Part shown: positions 16,206 to 24,882 of the stretch, piece after piece
Numbering within the stretch: the stretch's first letter is position 1
How the letters are laid out: each line of letters opens with the position of its first letter
Assembly (NCBI RefSeq): GCF_001686985.1
Contig: NZ_CP015318.1
Span: 4,276,001 to 4,340,000 of the forward strand
Direction: 5' to 3'
Source of the DNA: Mesorhizobium amorphae CCNWGS0123
GTDB lineage: Bacteria; Pseudomonadota; Alphaproteobacteria; Rhizobiales; Rhizobiaceae
Length of the DNA stretch: 64,000 nucleotides
Position numbers and translations under genes: made by a program
The notes under the pieces: model-generated
Databases searched by the model: none
Told to the model about the DNA's origin: nothing
Seen by the model: the letters and a program-made list of their open reading frames with translations, nothing else

Positions 16206-17564
16206 ATGTTCCAGAAGATCCTCATCGCCAATCGCGGCGAAATCGCCCTCCGGGTGCTGCGCGCCTGCAAGGAGCTCGGCATCCAGACGGTGGTGGTGCA
16301 TTCGACCGCCGACGCCGACGCCATGCATGTCAGGCTCGCCGACGAGAGCGTCTGCATCGGCCCGCCGCCGTCGCGCGACAGCTATCTCAACATTCACCAG
16401 ATCGTCGCCGCCTGCGAGATCACCGGCGCCGATGCGGTGCATCCGGGCTATGGCTTCCTGTCGGAAAACGCCAAGTTCGCCGACATCCTCGCCGCGCACA
16501 ACATCACCTTCATCGGCCCGTCGGGCGATCATATCCGCATCATGGGCGACAAGATCGAAGCCAAGCGCACCGCCAAACGCCTGGGCATTCCGGTCGTGCC
16601 CGGCTCGGACGGCGCGGTCACAGAAGAGAAGGAAGCCAAGCGCATTGCCGCCGAGATCGGCTATCCCGTGATCATCAAGGCCTCGGCCGGCGGCGGCGGG
16701 CGCGGCATGAAGGTGGCGCGCACGGAGGAGGATCTCGAGGTTGCACTGCAGACGGCGCGCTCGGAAGCCGGTGCTGCCTTCGGCGACGACGCGGTCTACA
16801 TCGAGAAATACCTGGAAAAGCCGCGCCATATCGAATTGCAGGTGTTCGGCGACGGCGCCGGCCGCGGCGTGCATTTCGGCGAGCGCGACTGTTCCTTGCA
16901 GCGCCGCCACCAGAAGGTCTGGGAAGAAGCCAATTCGCCGGCGCTCAATGCCGAAGAGCGCGCACGCATCGGCGGCATCTGCGCCAGCGCCGTCGCCGAT
17001 CTCGGCTATTCCGGCGCCGGCACCATCGAATTCCTCTATGAGAACGGCGAATTCTACTTCATCGAGATGAACACCCGCCTGCAGGTCGAGCACCCGGTGA
17101 CCGAGGCGATCACCGGCATCGACCTGGTGCATGAGCAGATCCGCGTCGCCTCCGGAGGCGGGCTTTCGGTGCGTCAGGAGGACATCAAGTTCAACGGCCA
17201 CGCCATCGAATGCCGCATCAACGCCGAGGACCCGCGCACCTTCACCCCCTCGCCCGGCACGATCACTCATTTCCACACGCCGGGTGGCCTCGGCATCCGT
17301 GTCGATTCCGGAGTCTACTCCGGCTACAAGATCCCGCCCTATTACGACAGCCTGATCGGCAAGCTGATCGTGCACGGCCGCAACCGCGTCGAATGCATGA
17401 TGCGGTTGCGCCGCGCGCTCGACGAATTCGTCGTCGACGGCATCAAGACGACGCTGCCGCTGTTCCGCGATCTGGTCGGCAATGCCGATATCGCCAATGG
17501 CGACTACGACATCCACTGGCTGGAGAAATACCTGGCCAAGGGTGATGAGGTCGCGAACTCGTAA
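16206..17564 (+). CDS. accC: Biotin carboxylase subunit of acetyl-CoA carboxylase
   Basis: The product is 452 aa, normal for AccC. It uses ATP and bicarbonate to carboxylate the biotin on AccB. The N-terminal domain begins MFQKILIANRGEIALRV. The ATP-grasp domain contains the Gly-rich loop KASAGGGGRGMKVA (about 159-172), catalytic residues in EMNTRLQVEHPVTE (about 288-301) and HAIECRINAEDP. The C-terminal lid ends DIHWLEKYLAKG. It is 18 bases after accB and clearly in the same operon. Confidence 0.97.
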   Translation: MFQKILIANRGEIALRVLRACKELGIQTVVVHSTADADAMHVRLADESVCIGPPPSRDSYLNIHQIVAACEITGADAVHPGYGFLSENAKFADILAAHNITFIGPSGDHIRIMGDKIEAKRTAKRLGIPVVPGSDGAVTEEKEAKRIAAEIGYPVIIKASAGGGGRGMKVARTEEDLEVALQTARSEAGAAFGDDAVYIEKYLEKPRHIELQVFGDGAGRGVHFGERDCSLQRRHQKVWEEANSPALNAEERARIGGICASAVADLGYSGAGTIEFLYENGEFYFIEMNTRLQVEHPVTEAITGIDLVHEQIRVASGGGLSVRQEDIKFNGHAIECRINAEDPRTFTPSPGTITHFHTPGGLGIRVDSGVYSGYKIPPYYDSLIGKLIVHGRNRVECMMRLRRALDEFVVDGIKTTLPLFRDLVGNADIANGDYDIHWLEKYLAKGDEVANS

Positions 17565-17578
17565 GCTATAATGCCGGG

Positions 17579-18196
17579 ATGACCCGCCCCTACGCGCCCG
17601 GCTACCGCATCCCGACCGACCTTCTGCTGAAGGCCTATGCGTCCGGCGTATTTCCGATGGCCGAAAGCGCCAGCGACCCCGAAGTGTTCTGGGTGCGACC
17701 GGAGACGCGCGGCATCATTCCGCTCGACGGCTTCCACACGCCGAAGAGCCTGAAGAAGACGATCCGCAAGCACCCGTTCGACATCCGCTTCGACTTCGAT
17801 TTCGAGGCGACGATCGACGGCTGCGCCGAAAAGCGGGAGGAACGCCGCTCGACCTGGATCAACGCACCCATCCGTGAAGCCTATGTCGAGTTGCATCGGC
17901 TGGGCCATTGCCATTCGGTCGAGGCATGGCGCGAGGAGCGGCTGGTCGGCGGCCTCTACGGCGTCTCGCTGGGTCGCGTGTTCTTCGGCGAAAGCATGTT
18001 CGCCAGGGAGACGGACGCGTCCAAGACCTGTCTTTTCTTTCTCGTCGAGCGGTTGAAGGCGCGCGGCTTCGCGCTGCTCGACACGCAATTCACCACCGAA
18101 CACCTCAAGCGCTTCGGCGCGGTCGACGTGCCGCGCGGCAAGTACGAAAAGATGCTGGCCGACGCGCTGAAGGGCGAGGCGATCTTTTTTCCGTAA
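17579..18196 (+). CDS. aat: Leucyl/phenylalanyl-tRNA--protein transferase
   Basis: The product is 205 aa. It adds Leu or Phe from aminoacyl-tRNA to proteins with N-terminal Arg or Lys, making N-degrons for ClpAP. Diagnostic stretches are LLLKAYASGVFPMAES (about 14-29), FWVRPETRGIIPLD, HRLGHCHSVEAW, GGLYGVSLGRVFFGESMF and DTQFTTEHLKRFGA. The ATG at 17579 lies 14 bases after the accC stop, so this is the last gene of the aroQ-accBC-aat run. The N-terminal domain is short, as in other alphaproteobacterial Aat proteins. Confidence 0.95.
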   Translation: MTRPYAPGYRIPTDLLLKAYASGVFPMAESASDPEVFWVRPETRGIIPLDGFHTPKSLKKTIRKHPFDIRFDFDFEATIDGCAEKREERRSTWINAPIREAYVELHRLGHCHSVEAWREERLVGGLYGVSLGRVFFGESMFARETDASKTCLFFLVERLKARGFALLDTQFTTEHLKRFGAVDVPRGKYEKMLADALKGEAIFFP

Positions 18197-18208
18197 CGGG
18201 CTGTTTCG

Positions 18209-18592
18209 TCAGCCTTTCGCAGGTTCCATCGGAGTCTGCGAATGGAACATCATCTTCCAGCCGTTGGTGCGGTGGACGTAGCCGGTGCTGACCAGCGCGG
18301 CATAGGGCTCGCCGTTCTCCCGAGTCGCGTGGGCCTCATAGGTCAGCATGACGATGTCGCTGCCCGGCTCGACCATGCCCTTCACGTCGATGTCGAGATC
18401 GCGCCAGCGGTTTGGCTTGCTGGCGGTTTTGGCGAGATCGGCGTTGCTGATCGCCTGCGCCATCTCAGGAAAGGCCACGAGGCATTCGGCATCGGCATTG
18501 GCGGCATAGTAGTCCGCATCGCCGGTCCAAAACCCCTTTTCAAGGTCGAGCAATTCCTTCTTGCTGGCCGTCATCTGCTTGGTTGCTGACAT
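18209..18592 (-). CDS. NTF2-like (SnoaL/DUF4440-type) small protein
   Basis: The product is 127 aa from ATG 18592 (MSATKQMTASKKELLDLEKG), preceded by GGAGGAT; the frame extends upstream but without a better start. The pattern LDLEKGFWTGDADYYAANAD, a middle beta section (DIVMLTYEAHATREN) and TGYVHRTNGWKMMFHSQTP are typical of the NTF2-like cone fold. Such proteins serve as small enzymes or ligand binders; no specific activity can be named. It converges on aat with only 12 bases between. Confidence 0.75.
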   Translation of the reverse strand: MSATKQMTASKKELLDLEKGFWTGDADYYAANADAECLVAFPEMAQAISNADLAKTASKPNRWRDLDIDVKGMVEPGSDIVMLTYEAHATRENGEPYAALVSTGYVHRTNGWKMMFHSQTPMEPAKG

Positions 18593-18685
18593 CGCAAGAT
18601 CCTCCATGCGCAATGTTTCGCGGTCGCTCTTTGCCAACGTATGGCAGGCCAAGCGGTTCCTCCCGGATCAATTGGTATTGGGGGA

Positions 18686-19234
18686 TCAGTTGGTGCTGTC
18701 GGCGTCCGGCTCGGTCGTGGCTGGAGCGGCGGCGGCCTTGGGCTTGGACGTATCGACCTGTGGTGCACCGCTCTTGGCCGCGTCGGGTGGCGGTACGTCC
18801 GACTTCTGCTTGCAGGCCTTCAGCCAGACGTCATAGACGGCGTGCTCCACGGCGTTCAGGCCGGGGCTTTCGGCGAACATCCAGCCGGTGAAGATGCGGC
18901 GGATCTTGCGGTCGAGCGTGATCTCGTCGACCTCGACGAAGGAATCGGTCTTCGGCTCTTCGGTCTCCGGCCGCGAATAGCAAATGCGCGGCGTCACCTG
19001 CAGAGCGCCGAACTGCACCGTCTCGTCGATATAGACGTCGAAGGTGATGATGCGGCCGGTGATCTTGTCGATGCCGGCGAATTCGGCGACCGGATTGGTG
19101 ATGCGCTCGGCCACGGCCGGCGCTGCAGGCGCTGCCGGCGCTGCCGGCGTCTGCGCCGAGGCAAACGTCGTCGTGCAGGCGACAAGGGCGGCTGCCGTCA
19201 GTCCGGCCATCGAAATTCGGCTGAAGATGCTCAT
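18686..19234 (-). CDS. DUF2155 periplasmic protein
   Basis: The product is 182 aa from ATG 19234 (MSIFSRISMAGLTAAALV), with a signal peptide ending at FASA-QT. An Ala/Pro repeat linker follows, then the DUF2155 domain (about 50-140: ITGRIITFDVYIDETVQFG, TPRICYSRP, RIFTGWMFAESPGLNAVEH, VYDVWLKAC). The tail is low-complexity Ala/Pro/Thr. The function is unknown; the family is restricted largely to alphaproteobacteria and commonly neighbours aat and the complex I NDUFA12 gene, as here. Confidence 0.88.
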   Translation of the reverse strand: MSIFSRISMAGLTAAALVACTTTFASAQTPAAPAAPAAPAVAERITNPVAEFAGIDKITGRIITFDVYIDETVQFGALQVTPRICYSRPETEEPKTDSFVEVDEITLDRKIRRIFTGWMFAESPGLNAVEHAVYDVWLKACKQKSDVPPPDAAKSGAPQVDTSKPKAAAAPATTEPDADSTN

Positions 19235-19361
19235 GCAGGGATACCGGTGGTTGCGCCCGGGTGATTCTTTCAATCGCCAAGGCTAGTCGCCGTTTTCAGA
19301 TCAGCAAGCAGCTAAACGTCAATTGTGGCGACAAAGGACCGATCGGCGCGGTGATGGCCGA

Positions 19362-19760
19362 TTACGAACCGGGCGTCCAGGCGTCGTAGTCGCCGGTCAC
19401 TTGCGGGCGATGCTGGTTGGTCAGCACCGAACCCTTCGGCCTGTAGGCCGCGGCACTGCCGGTGAGATTCGGCTGATGCGGCTTCTGCCACTCGCGCGGC
19501 CGGTACTCCTCGCTCGGCGGCGCGGTATCGACGCGGTGATGGATCCAGCCGTGCCAGCCCGGCGGGATGGCCGAAGCCTCAGAATAGTCGCGGTAAATGA
19601 CCCAGCGGCGGGTGCGGCCTTCCGAATCGACACCGCCCTCGTAGTAGACGTTGCCGGCCTCGTCCTGCCCGACCTGCTTGCCGTGACGCCAGGTGTGGAA
19701 GCGGGTTCCCAGTGTCTGGCTGTTCCACCAGGTGAAAAACTGCAGAAGGAAAGTTTTCAT
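19362..19760 (-). CDS. NDUFA12-family NADH:ubiquinone oxidoreductase accessory subunit
   Basis: The product is 132 aa. The conserved NDUFA12/B17.2 pattern is clear: FFTWWNSQTLGTRFHTWRHG, VGQDEAGNVYYEGG, RRWVIYRDYSEASAIPPGWH, GWIHHRVDTAPP, and a C-terminal WQKPHQPNLTGSAAAYRP. In alphaproteobacteria and mitochondria it is a supernumerary complex I subunit on the matrix/cytoplasmic arm. It is not in the nuo operon here, which is usual. The downstream gene in the same direction is the DUF2155 protein, 127 bp away. Confidence 0.92.
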   Translation of the reverse strand: MKTFLLQFFTWWNSQTLGTRFHTWRHGKQVGQDEAGNVYYEGGVDSEGRTRRWVIYRDYSEASAIPPGWHGWIHHRVDTAPPSEEYRPREWQKPHQPNLTGSAAAYRPKGSVLTNQHRPQVTGDYDAWTPGS

Positions 19761-19997
19761 CCAGATCCTCGCGGCGGCAGCGGCGGCGCCTGTTTCCTGC
19801 TTATGGCGTCAGGCCTTCGCGAAGGCAAGGGTTTTGCCGCGCGGGCGACGCAAATGGTCCGTGCGCTAAATCGATGCAGCAGCGCGGTTGGCGGAAGCCG
19901 GCTTGCCAAGCACTGCTTGTCTTTCTAAAGCTCGGCTCGCCCGGCAATGGGCGCCCGGCCCTGTGCCGGCTGAGGGAGGTGAGGATTGGCCCCAGAA

Positions 19998-20825
19998 ATG
20001 TCCGCCGATGTCCGGATCGGCCCTGACGACGTTCGCCGCCGAAAGGGCGGCGTGCCGATCGTCTGCCTGACGGCCTATACCTACCCCGTCGCCCGCCTGC
20101 TCGACGACCATGTCGACCTGCTCCTGGTCGGCGACAGCGTCGCCATGGTGCTGCATGGCCACAAGACGACGCTCGGCGCCTCACTGGAAATGATGATCGC
20201 TCATGGACAAGCCGTGATGCGCGGCTCGGCCAAAGCCTGCGTGGTCGTCGACATGCCGGCCGGCAGCTATGAGACCTCCACCGCGCAGGCCTTGGCCTCG
20301 GCACGGCAGGTCGTCGACGAGACCGGCTGCCAGGCGGTCAAGCTGGAGGGTGGTGTCGACATCGCCGAACAGATCGCGGCAATTGTCGCGGCCGGCATTC
20401 CTGTCATGGGCCACATCGGCCTGCAGCCGCAATCGGTGGAAAAGGATGGCGGCTACAAGATCAAGGGTCGGACCGAGGAGAATGTGGCGGCCCTGTTTCG
20501 CGACGCCGAGGCGGTGGAAAAAGCCGGCGCGTTCTCTGTCGTCATAGAAGGCACGGTCGAGACCGTCGCCGCCGACCTCACGCGGCGCCTCGCCATTCCG
20601 ACAATCGGCATCGGCGCCAGCGCCGACTGCGACGGCCAGATCCTGGTCATCGACGACATGGTCGGGATGACCGTCGACCGCGTGCCGAAATTCGTCAAGG
20701 AATATGCCGCACTGCGCGGCGTGATCTCCGATGCGGCGGCACGCTATGCCGCCGAGGTGCGCAGCCGCGCATTTCCCGGCCCCGACCACGTTTTTCCAGC
20801 TACGCCAAGCAGGGACAAGGCATGA
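19998..20825 (+). CDS. panB: 3-methyl-2-oxobutanoate hydroxymethyltransferase
   Basis: The product is 275 aa from ATG 19998 (MSADVRIGPDDVRRRKGG); a TTG at 19986 is another possible start, and GGGAGGTGAGG lies just upstream. It transfers a hydroxymethyl group from methylene-THF to alpha-ketoisovalerate, the first step of pantothenate synthesis. Seen motifs: PIVCLTAYTYPVARLLDDH, LLVGDSVAMVLHGH, DMPAGSYE, GIPVMGHIGLQPQ with catalytic and metal-binding Asp/Glu, and IPTIGIGASADCDGQ. The stop overlaps the panC start by 4 bp (ATGA), so they are translationally coupled. Confidence 0.96.
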   Translation: MSADVRIGPDDVRRRKGGVPIVCLTAYTYPVARLLDDHVDLLLVGDSVAMVLHGHKTTLGASLEMMIAHGQAVMRGSAKACVVVDMPAGSYETSTAQALASARQVVDETGCQAVKLEGGVDIAEQIAAIVAAGIPVMGHIGLQPQSVEKDGGYKIKGRTEENVAALFRDAEAVEKAGAFSVVIEGTVETVAADLTRRLAIPTIGIGASADCDGQILVIDDMVGMTVDRVPKFVKEYAALRGVISDAAARYAAEVRSRAFPGPDHVFPATPSRDKA

Positions 20826-21673
20826 GCCGACCAATCGTCGTGGACAGCGTCGCCGCCTTGCGCGCGCAAATCCGCGCCTGGCGGCAGGACGGCCTGCGCA
20901 TCGCCATGGTTCCGACCATGGGCGCGCTGCATGACGGCCATATCTCGCTGGTCAGGATCGCGCTCGAAAAGGCCGATCGCTGCCTCGTCTCGATCTTCGT
21001 CAACCCGACCCAGTTCGCCCCCACCGAAGACCTCGACAAATACCCGCGCCAGTTGGCCCGCGATCTCGAGCGGCTGGCGGAAGCCGGTGCGCATCTGGCA
21101 TTTACGCCGACTGTGTCCGAAATCTATCCGGCCGGCTTCGCCACAAAAATCTCGGTCGGCGGCCCTTCCTCCGGTCTCGAATCGGACTTCAGGCCGACCT
21201 TCTTCGACGGCGTCGCCACGGTCGTGGCCAAGCTCTTCCTGCAAGCCCTGCCCGACTATGCGATCTTCGGCGAAAAGGACTACCAGCAGCTTTGCGTGGT
21301 CAGGCAGCTTTGCCGCGACCTTGACCTGCCGGTCGAAATCATCGGCGCGCCGACGGTGCGCGACGCGCACGGTCTCGCCATGTCGTCGCGCAACGCCTAT
21401 CTCGGCGAAGCCGAACTCAAGGTAGCGCGAAAACTCAACGCGATCCTGCGCCGGACAGCGAGTGCGCTGACGGGCAGCGCCGATGAAGCCGGCGCGACCG
21501 ATGCGGCCGCCCGCGCCCTTGTCGAAGCGGGCTTCCAGCGGGTCGACTATGTCGCCGCGCGCGAAAGCCAGACGCTCGCTCCCTGGCGGCGCGGCCGCGA
21601 TGGCCGCCTGCTCGCCGCCGCCTGGCTCGGCAAGACCAGGCTGATCGACAATGTGGAGATTCCCGCCGCGTAG
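20822..21673 (+). CDS. panC: Pantothenate synthetase
   Basis: The product is 283 aa. It condenses pantoate and beta-alanine with ATP. The nucleotidyltransferase-superfamily motif is VPTMGALHDGHISLV (about 29-43) with the HIGH-like HDGH. Other motifs: FVNPTQFAPTEDLDKYPR, VAKLFLQALPDYAIFGEKDYQQL (about 136-158) and AMSSRNAYL. It is 4-bp overlapped with panB. The next gene converges from the other strand. Confidence 0.96.
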   Translation: MSRPIVVDSVAALRAQIRAWRQDGLRIAMVPTMGALHDGHISLVRIALEKADRCLVSIFVNPTQFAPTEDLDKYPRQLARDLERLAEAGAHLAFTPTVSEIYPAGFATKISVGGPSSGLESDFRPTFFDGVATVVAKLFLQALPDYAIFGEKDYQQLCVVRQLCRDLDLPVEIIGAPTVRDAHGLAMSSRNAYLGEAELKVARKLNAILRRTASALTGSADEAGATDAAARALVEAGFQRVDYVAARESQTLAPWRRGRDGRLLAAAWLGKTRLIDNVEIPAA

Positions 21674-21765
21674 TCCCGGAGCCGTCGCAACCAGCGCTTG
21701 CGGCCGTCCGTGCACCGTCGCGAAGCGCCTTGTTCCTCGCTCGGCACGTGCAGGCCGCAAGCGGC

Positions 21766-22254
21766 CTATCCGATCGTCTTCTCGAAGATCAATGCCGGCA
21801 AGCCCGACCGGCCGCCGCAATCGGCAGTCTTGCCGGTCGGCAAGAAACCATTCGAGCGGTAGAAGGCGATAGCCACCGTGTTAGCTTCCTCCACCTCGAG
21901 GCGCAGCGTATGCGCTTCGGGAAAGCTGGCCTCGACCTCTTCCAGCAATGCCCGGCCGATCCCCTGCCGCTGGCAGGATGGATGCACGTAGAGCTGGTTC
22001 AACAGGACAATCTTCGGGTCGGTGGTGGCCGCGGCAAAGGCCATGCCGCCGAGACGCTTGCCGTCATCGGCCAAAAGGAATTCGGAATTCGGCCGCGTCA
22101 GCCGCGCCTTCAGCGAAGCGATCGAATGCCAATCGTCGGTGATTTCGGCGACCCGCTCGACGCCATAGATGGCGTCGTAGGTCGCGTGCCAGGTTTCGAC
22201 CAGCAACGCTCGCACCGCGGCAAGATCGCGCTCGCTGGCGGTGCGGACGAACAT
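21766..22254 (-). CDS. GNAT-family N-acetyltransferase
   Basis: The product is 162 aa. The GNAT fold is shown by the N-terminal RTASERDLAAVRALLVETWH, beta4 LLNQLYVHPSCQRQGIGRAL with the acetyl-CoA pyrophosphate loop QRQGIG (about 100-106), and beta5 LRLEVEEANTVAIAFYRSNGF. The substrate is unknown. The gene begins 4 bases after the gatB stop on the same strand, so it is cotranscribed with gatB. Confidence 0.88.
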   Translation of the reverse strand: MFVRTASERDLAAVRALLVETWHATYDAIYGVERVAEITDDWHSIASLKARLTRPNSEFLLADDGKRLGGMAFAAATTDPKIVLLNQLYVHPSCQRQGIGRALLEEVEASFPEAHTLRLEVEEANTVAIAFYRSNGFLPTGKTADCGGRSGLPALIFEKTIG

Positions 22255-22258
22255 TGCC

Positions 22259-23758
22259 CTACTCGATGCCGAGTTTGGCCTTGACGAGGTCGTTGACTGC
22301 CTGCGGATTGGCCTTGCCGCCGGTCGCCTTCATCACCTGGCCGACGAACCAGCCGGCCATGGTCGGCTTGGCGCGCGCCTGCTCGACCTTGTCCGGATTG
22401 GCGGCGATGACGTCGTCGACCGCCTTCTCGATGGCGCCGGTGTCGGTGACCTGCTTCATGCCGCGGCTTTCGACCAGCTGACGCGGATCGCCGCCCTCGT
22501 TCCAGACGATCTCGAACAGGTCCTTGGCGATCTTGCCGGAGATGGTGCCTTCCTTGATGAGATCGATGACGGCGCCCAGCTGATCGGGAGAAACCGGAGC
22601 ATTTTCAATATCTTTGCCGGCCCTGTTGAGGGCGCCGAGCAGGTCGTTGATGACCCAGTTGGCAGCGAGTTTGCCGTCGCGCCCCGAGGCCACCTGCTCG
22701 AAATAGTCGGCGATCGGCTTTTCCGACACCAGGATCGAGGCGTCATAGGTCGACAGGCCCAGTGAGGCGATCAGCCGCGCCTTCTTGTCGTCGGGCAGTT
22801 CCGGCAGGTCTTTCGCCAGGGCGTCGACATAGGCCTGGTCGAACTCCAGCGGCAGCAGGTCGGGATCCGGGAAATAGCGATAGTCATGCGCTTCTTCCTT
22901 GGAGCGCATCGAGCGCGTCTCGCCCTTGTTGGGGTCGAACAGCCGCGTTTCCTGGTCGATCTTGCCGCCATCCTCCAGAATGGCGATCTGCCGGCGCGCC
23001 TCGTAGTCGATGGCCTGGCCGATGAAGCGGATCGAGTTGACGTTCTTGATCTCGCAGCGCGTGCCGAATTCGCCGCCGGGCTTGCGCACCGAGACATTGA
23101 CGTCGGCGCGCATCGAACCCTCGTCCATGTTGCCGTCGCAGGTGCCGAGATAGCGCACGATGGTGCGCAGCTTGGTGACATAGGCCTTGGCCTCGTCGGC
23201 CGAGCGCATGTCGGGCTTGGAGACGATCTCCATCAGCGCCACGCCCGACCGGTTGAGGTCGACATAGGACATGGTCGGATGCTGGTCGTGCATCGACTTG
23301 CCGGCGTCCTGCTCCAGATGCAGGCGCTCGATGCCGACCTCGATGTCCTCGAACTCGCCCTGCCGGTCCGGACCGACCGAGACGATCACCTTGCCCTCAC
23401 CGACGATCGGCTGCTTGAACTGCGAGATCTGGTAGCCCTGCGGCAGGTCCGGATAGAAGTAATTCTTCCGGTCGAAGACCGATTTGTGATTGATCTCGGC
23501 CTTCAGCCCAAGCCCGGTACGGATCGCCTGCTTGACGCATTCCTCGTTGATGACCGGCAGCATGCCCGGCATCGCCGCATCGACCAGGCTGACATTGGCA
23601 TTGGGCGCCGCGCCGAACGCCGTCGAGGCGCCGGAAAACAGCTTTGCCTCCGAGGTCACCTGCGCGTGGACCTCGAGGCCGATGATGATCTCCCAATCGC
23701 CGGTAGCGCCGGGGATCAGGCGTTTGGCGTCGGGCGTGCGGGTGTCGATGATGCTCAT
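22259..23758 (-). CDS. gatB: Aspartyl/glutamyl-tRNA amidotransferase subunit B
   Basis: The product is 499 aa, the normal size. GatB activates mischarged Glu-tRNA(Gln) or Asp-tRNA(Asn) with ATP so ammonia from GatA can amidate it. The N-terminal catalytic domain shows WEIIIGLEVHAQVTSEAKLF, the Zn/Mg region, FDRKNYFYPDLPQGYQISQ, HLEQDAGKSMH, DLNRSGVALMEIVS and DVNVSVR. The C-terminal YqeY-like helical tail (about 350-499) binds the tRNA elbow. gatA and gatC are not in this window. Confidence 0.97.
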   Translation of the reverse strand: MSIIDTRTPDAKRLIPGATGDWEIIIGLEVHAQVTSEAKLFSGASTAFGAAPNANVSLVDAAMPGMLPVINEECVKQAIRTGLGLKAEINHKSVFDRKNYFYPDLPQGYQISQFKQPIVGEGKVIVSVGPDRQGEFEDIEVGIERLHLEQDAGKSMHDQHPTMSYVDLNRSGVALMEIVSKPDMRSADEAKAYVTKLRTIVRYLGTCDGNMDEGSMRADVNVSVRKPGGEFGTRCEIKNVNSIRFIGQAIDYEARRQIAILEDGGKIDQETRLFDPNKGETRSMRSKEEAHDYRYFPDPDLLPLEFDQAYVDALAKDLPELPDDKKARLIASLGLSTYDASILVSEKPIADYFEQVASGRDGKLAANWVINDLLGALNRAGKDIENAPVSPDQLGAVIDLIKEGTISGKIAKDLFEIVWNEGGDPRQLVESRGMKQVTDTGAIEKAVDDVIAANPDKVEQARAKPTMAGWFVGQVMKATGGKANPQAVNDLVKAKLGIE

Positions 23759-23942
23759 GGGGCCTGCGCTTCTAGCTTACGAAACTTGCGATTTTCGCGA
23801 ATTTGGGTGTCAGCCTTCGCTAGTGCAAACCACCAAAAGAGACAAGCGCAAAGCCTGCAGGCTGGCCTTTTCGGCCGCTTTCGCCTATAGGCCACTCATC
23901 CCAATGGAGAGTGGATGTCCACTTACGCTCAGTCCCGGTAAG

Positions 23943-24020
23943 GCCCTGACCTCGTAGCGAGGCAGGGCGACAAAACCTGAAACCCCCGTGCCGCGACATG
24001 CTCGCGGCGGCGGCATTTTT
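23943..24020 (+). promoter_or_regulatory. Structured leader with terminator-like hairpin upstream of yjhX-like gene
   Basis: Two hairpins are visible. GCCCTG-a-CCTCG (23943-23954) pairs with CGAGG-CAGGGC (23958-23968) around TAG. Then TGCCGCGA (23989-23996) pairs with TC plus GCGGCA (ending 24015), directly followed by TTTTT (24016-24020). The second looks like an intrinsic terminator 24 bases ahead of the next start codon. This could be an attenuator leader or the end of a small RNA starting near 23890. I do not recognise a known riboswitch class. Confidence 0.5.
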
Positions 24021-24043
24021 CGTTTTCCCGGGAATTTCTCCAG

Positions 24044-24301
24044 ATGGACATTTCGCGCATTGAACAGCGCATCCTGCACCTGCTTGCGCAGGGCGGGCGC
24101 ATCGAAATCGAAAAGAACGAGAAGAAGCGGATCGCCTCCGTCAAATGCCTGACCCGCGACGGTTGGCATTATCCGGGCGTCGGTCTCGACCTGTTTCGAA
24201 AACTGAAACGGAAGAAGGCGGTTTCCTCGTCGGGCGGCGGTCCCTACCGCATCACTCGGCGTGGGCTCGAACTCGTCCGCGCCGAACTCGACAACAGATA
24301 G
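24044..24301 (+). CDS. YjhX-family (topoisomerase-inhibitor toxin family) protein
   Basis: The product is 85 aa, full length for this small family. The conserved pattern is present: MDISRIEQRILHLLAQGGRI, a central VKCLTRDGWHYPGVGLDLFRKL, and a C-terminal PYRITRRGLELVRAELDNR. In E. coli, YjhX is described as a toxin that inhibits topoisomerase I when paired with YjhQ. No YjhQ-type (GNAT) antitoxin gene is adjacent on the same strand; the nearest GNAT gene is at 21766-22254 beyond gatB. Many alphaproteobacteria keep this gene alone, so toxicity here is uncertain. Confidence 0.85.
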   Translation: MDISRIEQRILHLLAQGGRIEIEKNEKKRIASVKCLTRDGWHYPGVGLDLFRKLKRKKAVSSSGGGPYRITRRGLELVRAELDNR

Positions 24302-24349
24302 CATGGAGCTCCGCCGGTCGGCTTCCGGCCGGCGGTTTCCCATCACCGC

Positions 24350-24781
24350 TCAGGCGGTGGCGATATAGGCCCTGATTTCCTCGGCCTCGCGCTCAACATC
24401 CTCGATGCGCCGCTTGACCACGTCGCCGATCGACACGATGCCGTAGAGCAGGCCGTCTCTTTCCACCGGCAGATGACGGAAGCGGCCCTTGGTCATGATT
24501 TCCATAACCTCGTTGACGGTGTGGTTCTCGTTGCAGATCTTCACCTTGGGCGTCATCGCCGAGCGCACCGGGATTTCAAGTGCTGCCGCTCCTTCCCTGG
24601 CGATCACCCGTACGATGTCGCGTTCGGAAAGAATGCCGACGATCTTGTGGTCGCCATTGGTGATGACCAGCGCGCCAATCCTGTGTTCGGTCAGGATACG
24701 AATAGCTTCGCTCAGCTTTTCGTTCGGCCCGAGCGTCAACACGTCATGGCCTTTCTTCTCGAGAATTGCCTTAACAGTCAT
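24350..24781 (-). CDS. Tandem CBS-domain protein
   Basis: The product is 143 aa from ATG 24781 (MTVKAILEKKGHDVLTLGPN), with GGAGGA upstream. It consists of a CBS pair (about 10-60 and 75-125): LSEAIRILTEHRIGALVITN, VGILSERDIVRVIA, VNEVMEIMTKGRFRHLPV and GIVSIGDVVKRRIE. CBS pairs bind adenosyl ligands (AMP, ATP, SAM) and sense energy state. There is no attached enzyme domain, so it probably acts on a partner. It lies downstream of the rhomboid gene in the same direction. Confidence 0.9.
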   Translation of the reverse strand: MTVKAILEKKGHDVLTLGPNEKLSEAIRILTEHRIGALVITNGDHKIVGILSERDIVRVIAREGAAALEIPVRSAMTPKVKICNENHTVNEVMEIMTKGRFRHLPVERDGLLYGIVSIGDVVKRRIEDVEREAEEIRAYIATA

Positions 24782-24882
24782 GGCGTCCTCCTCAGCTTTT
24801 GCTTGCCGGTTCCTGCCCTGACCGGCATTCACGTTCCGGTGAACATCGTGCGCCGTGATTGGTTGCATTTCAAGTGCGGCGG

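Noticed and set aside
15663..17516. 617-aa minus-strand open frame across accB and accC
   Set aside because: It mirrors the conserved accB-accC genes in a high-GC region, where long antisense frames are common.
23880..24043. Known riboswitch (SAM-II, glycine, speF) upstream of the YjhX-like gene
   Set aside because: None of the conserved core sequences I know for these classes were found; only generic hairpins are visible.
23885..24346. 153-aa minus-strand open frame
   Set aside because: It is antisense to the YjhX-like gene and its leader; no family signature.
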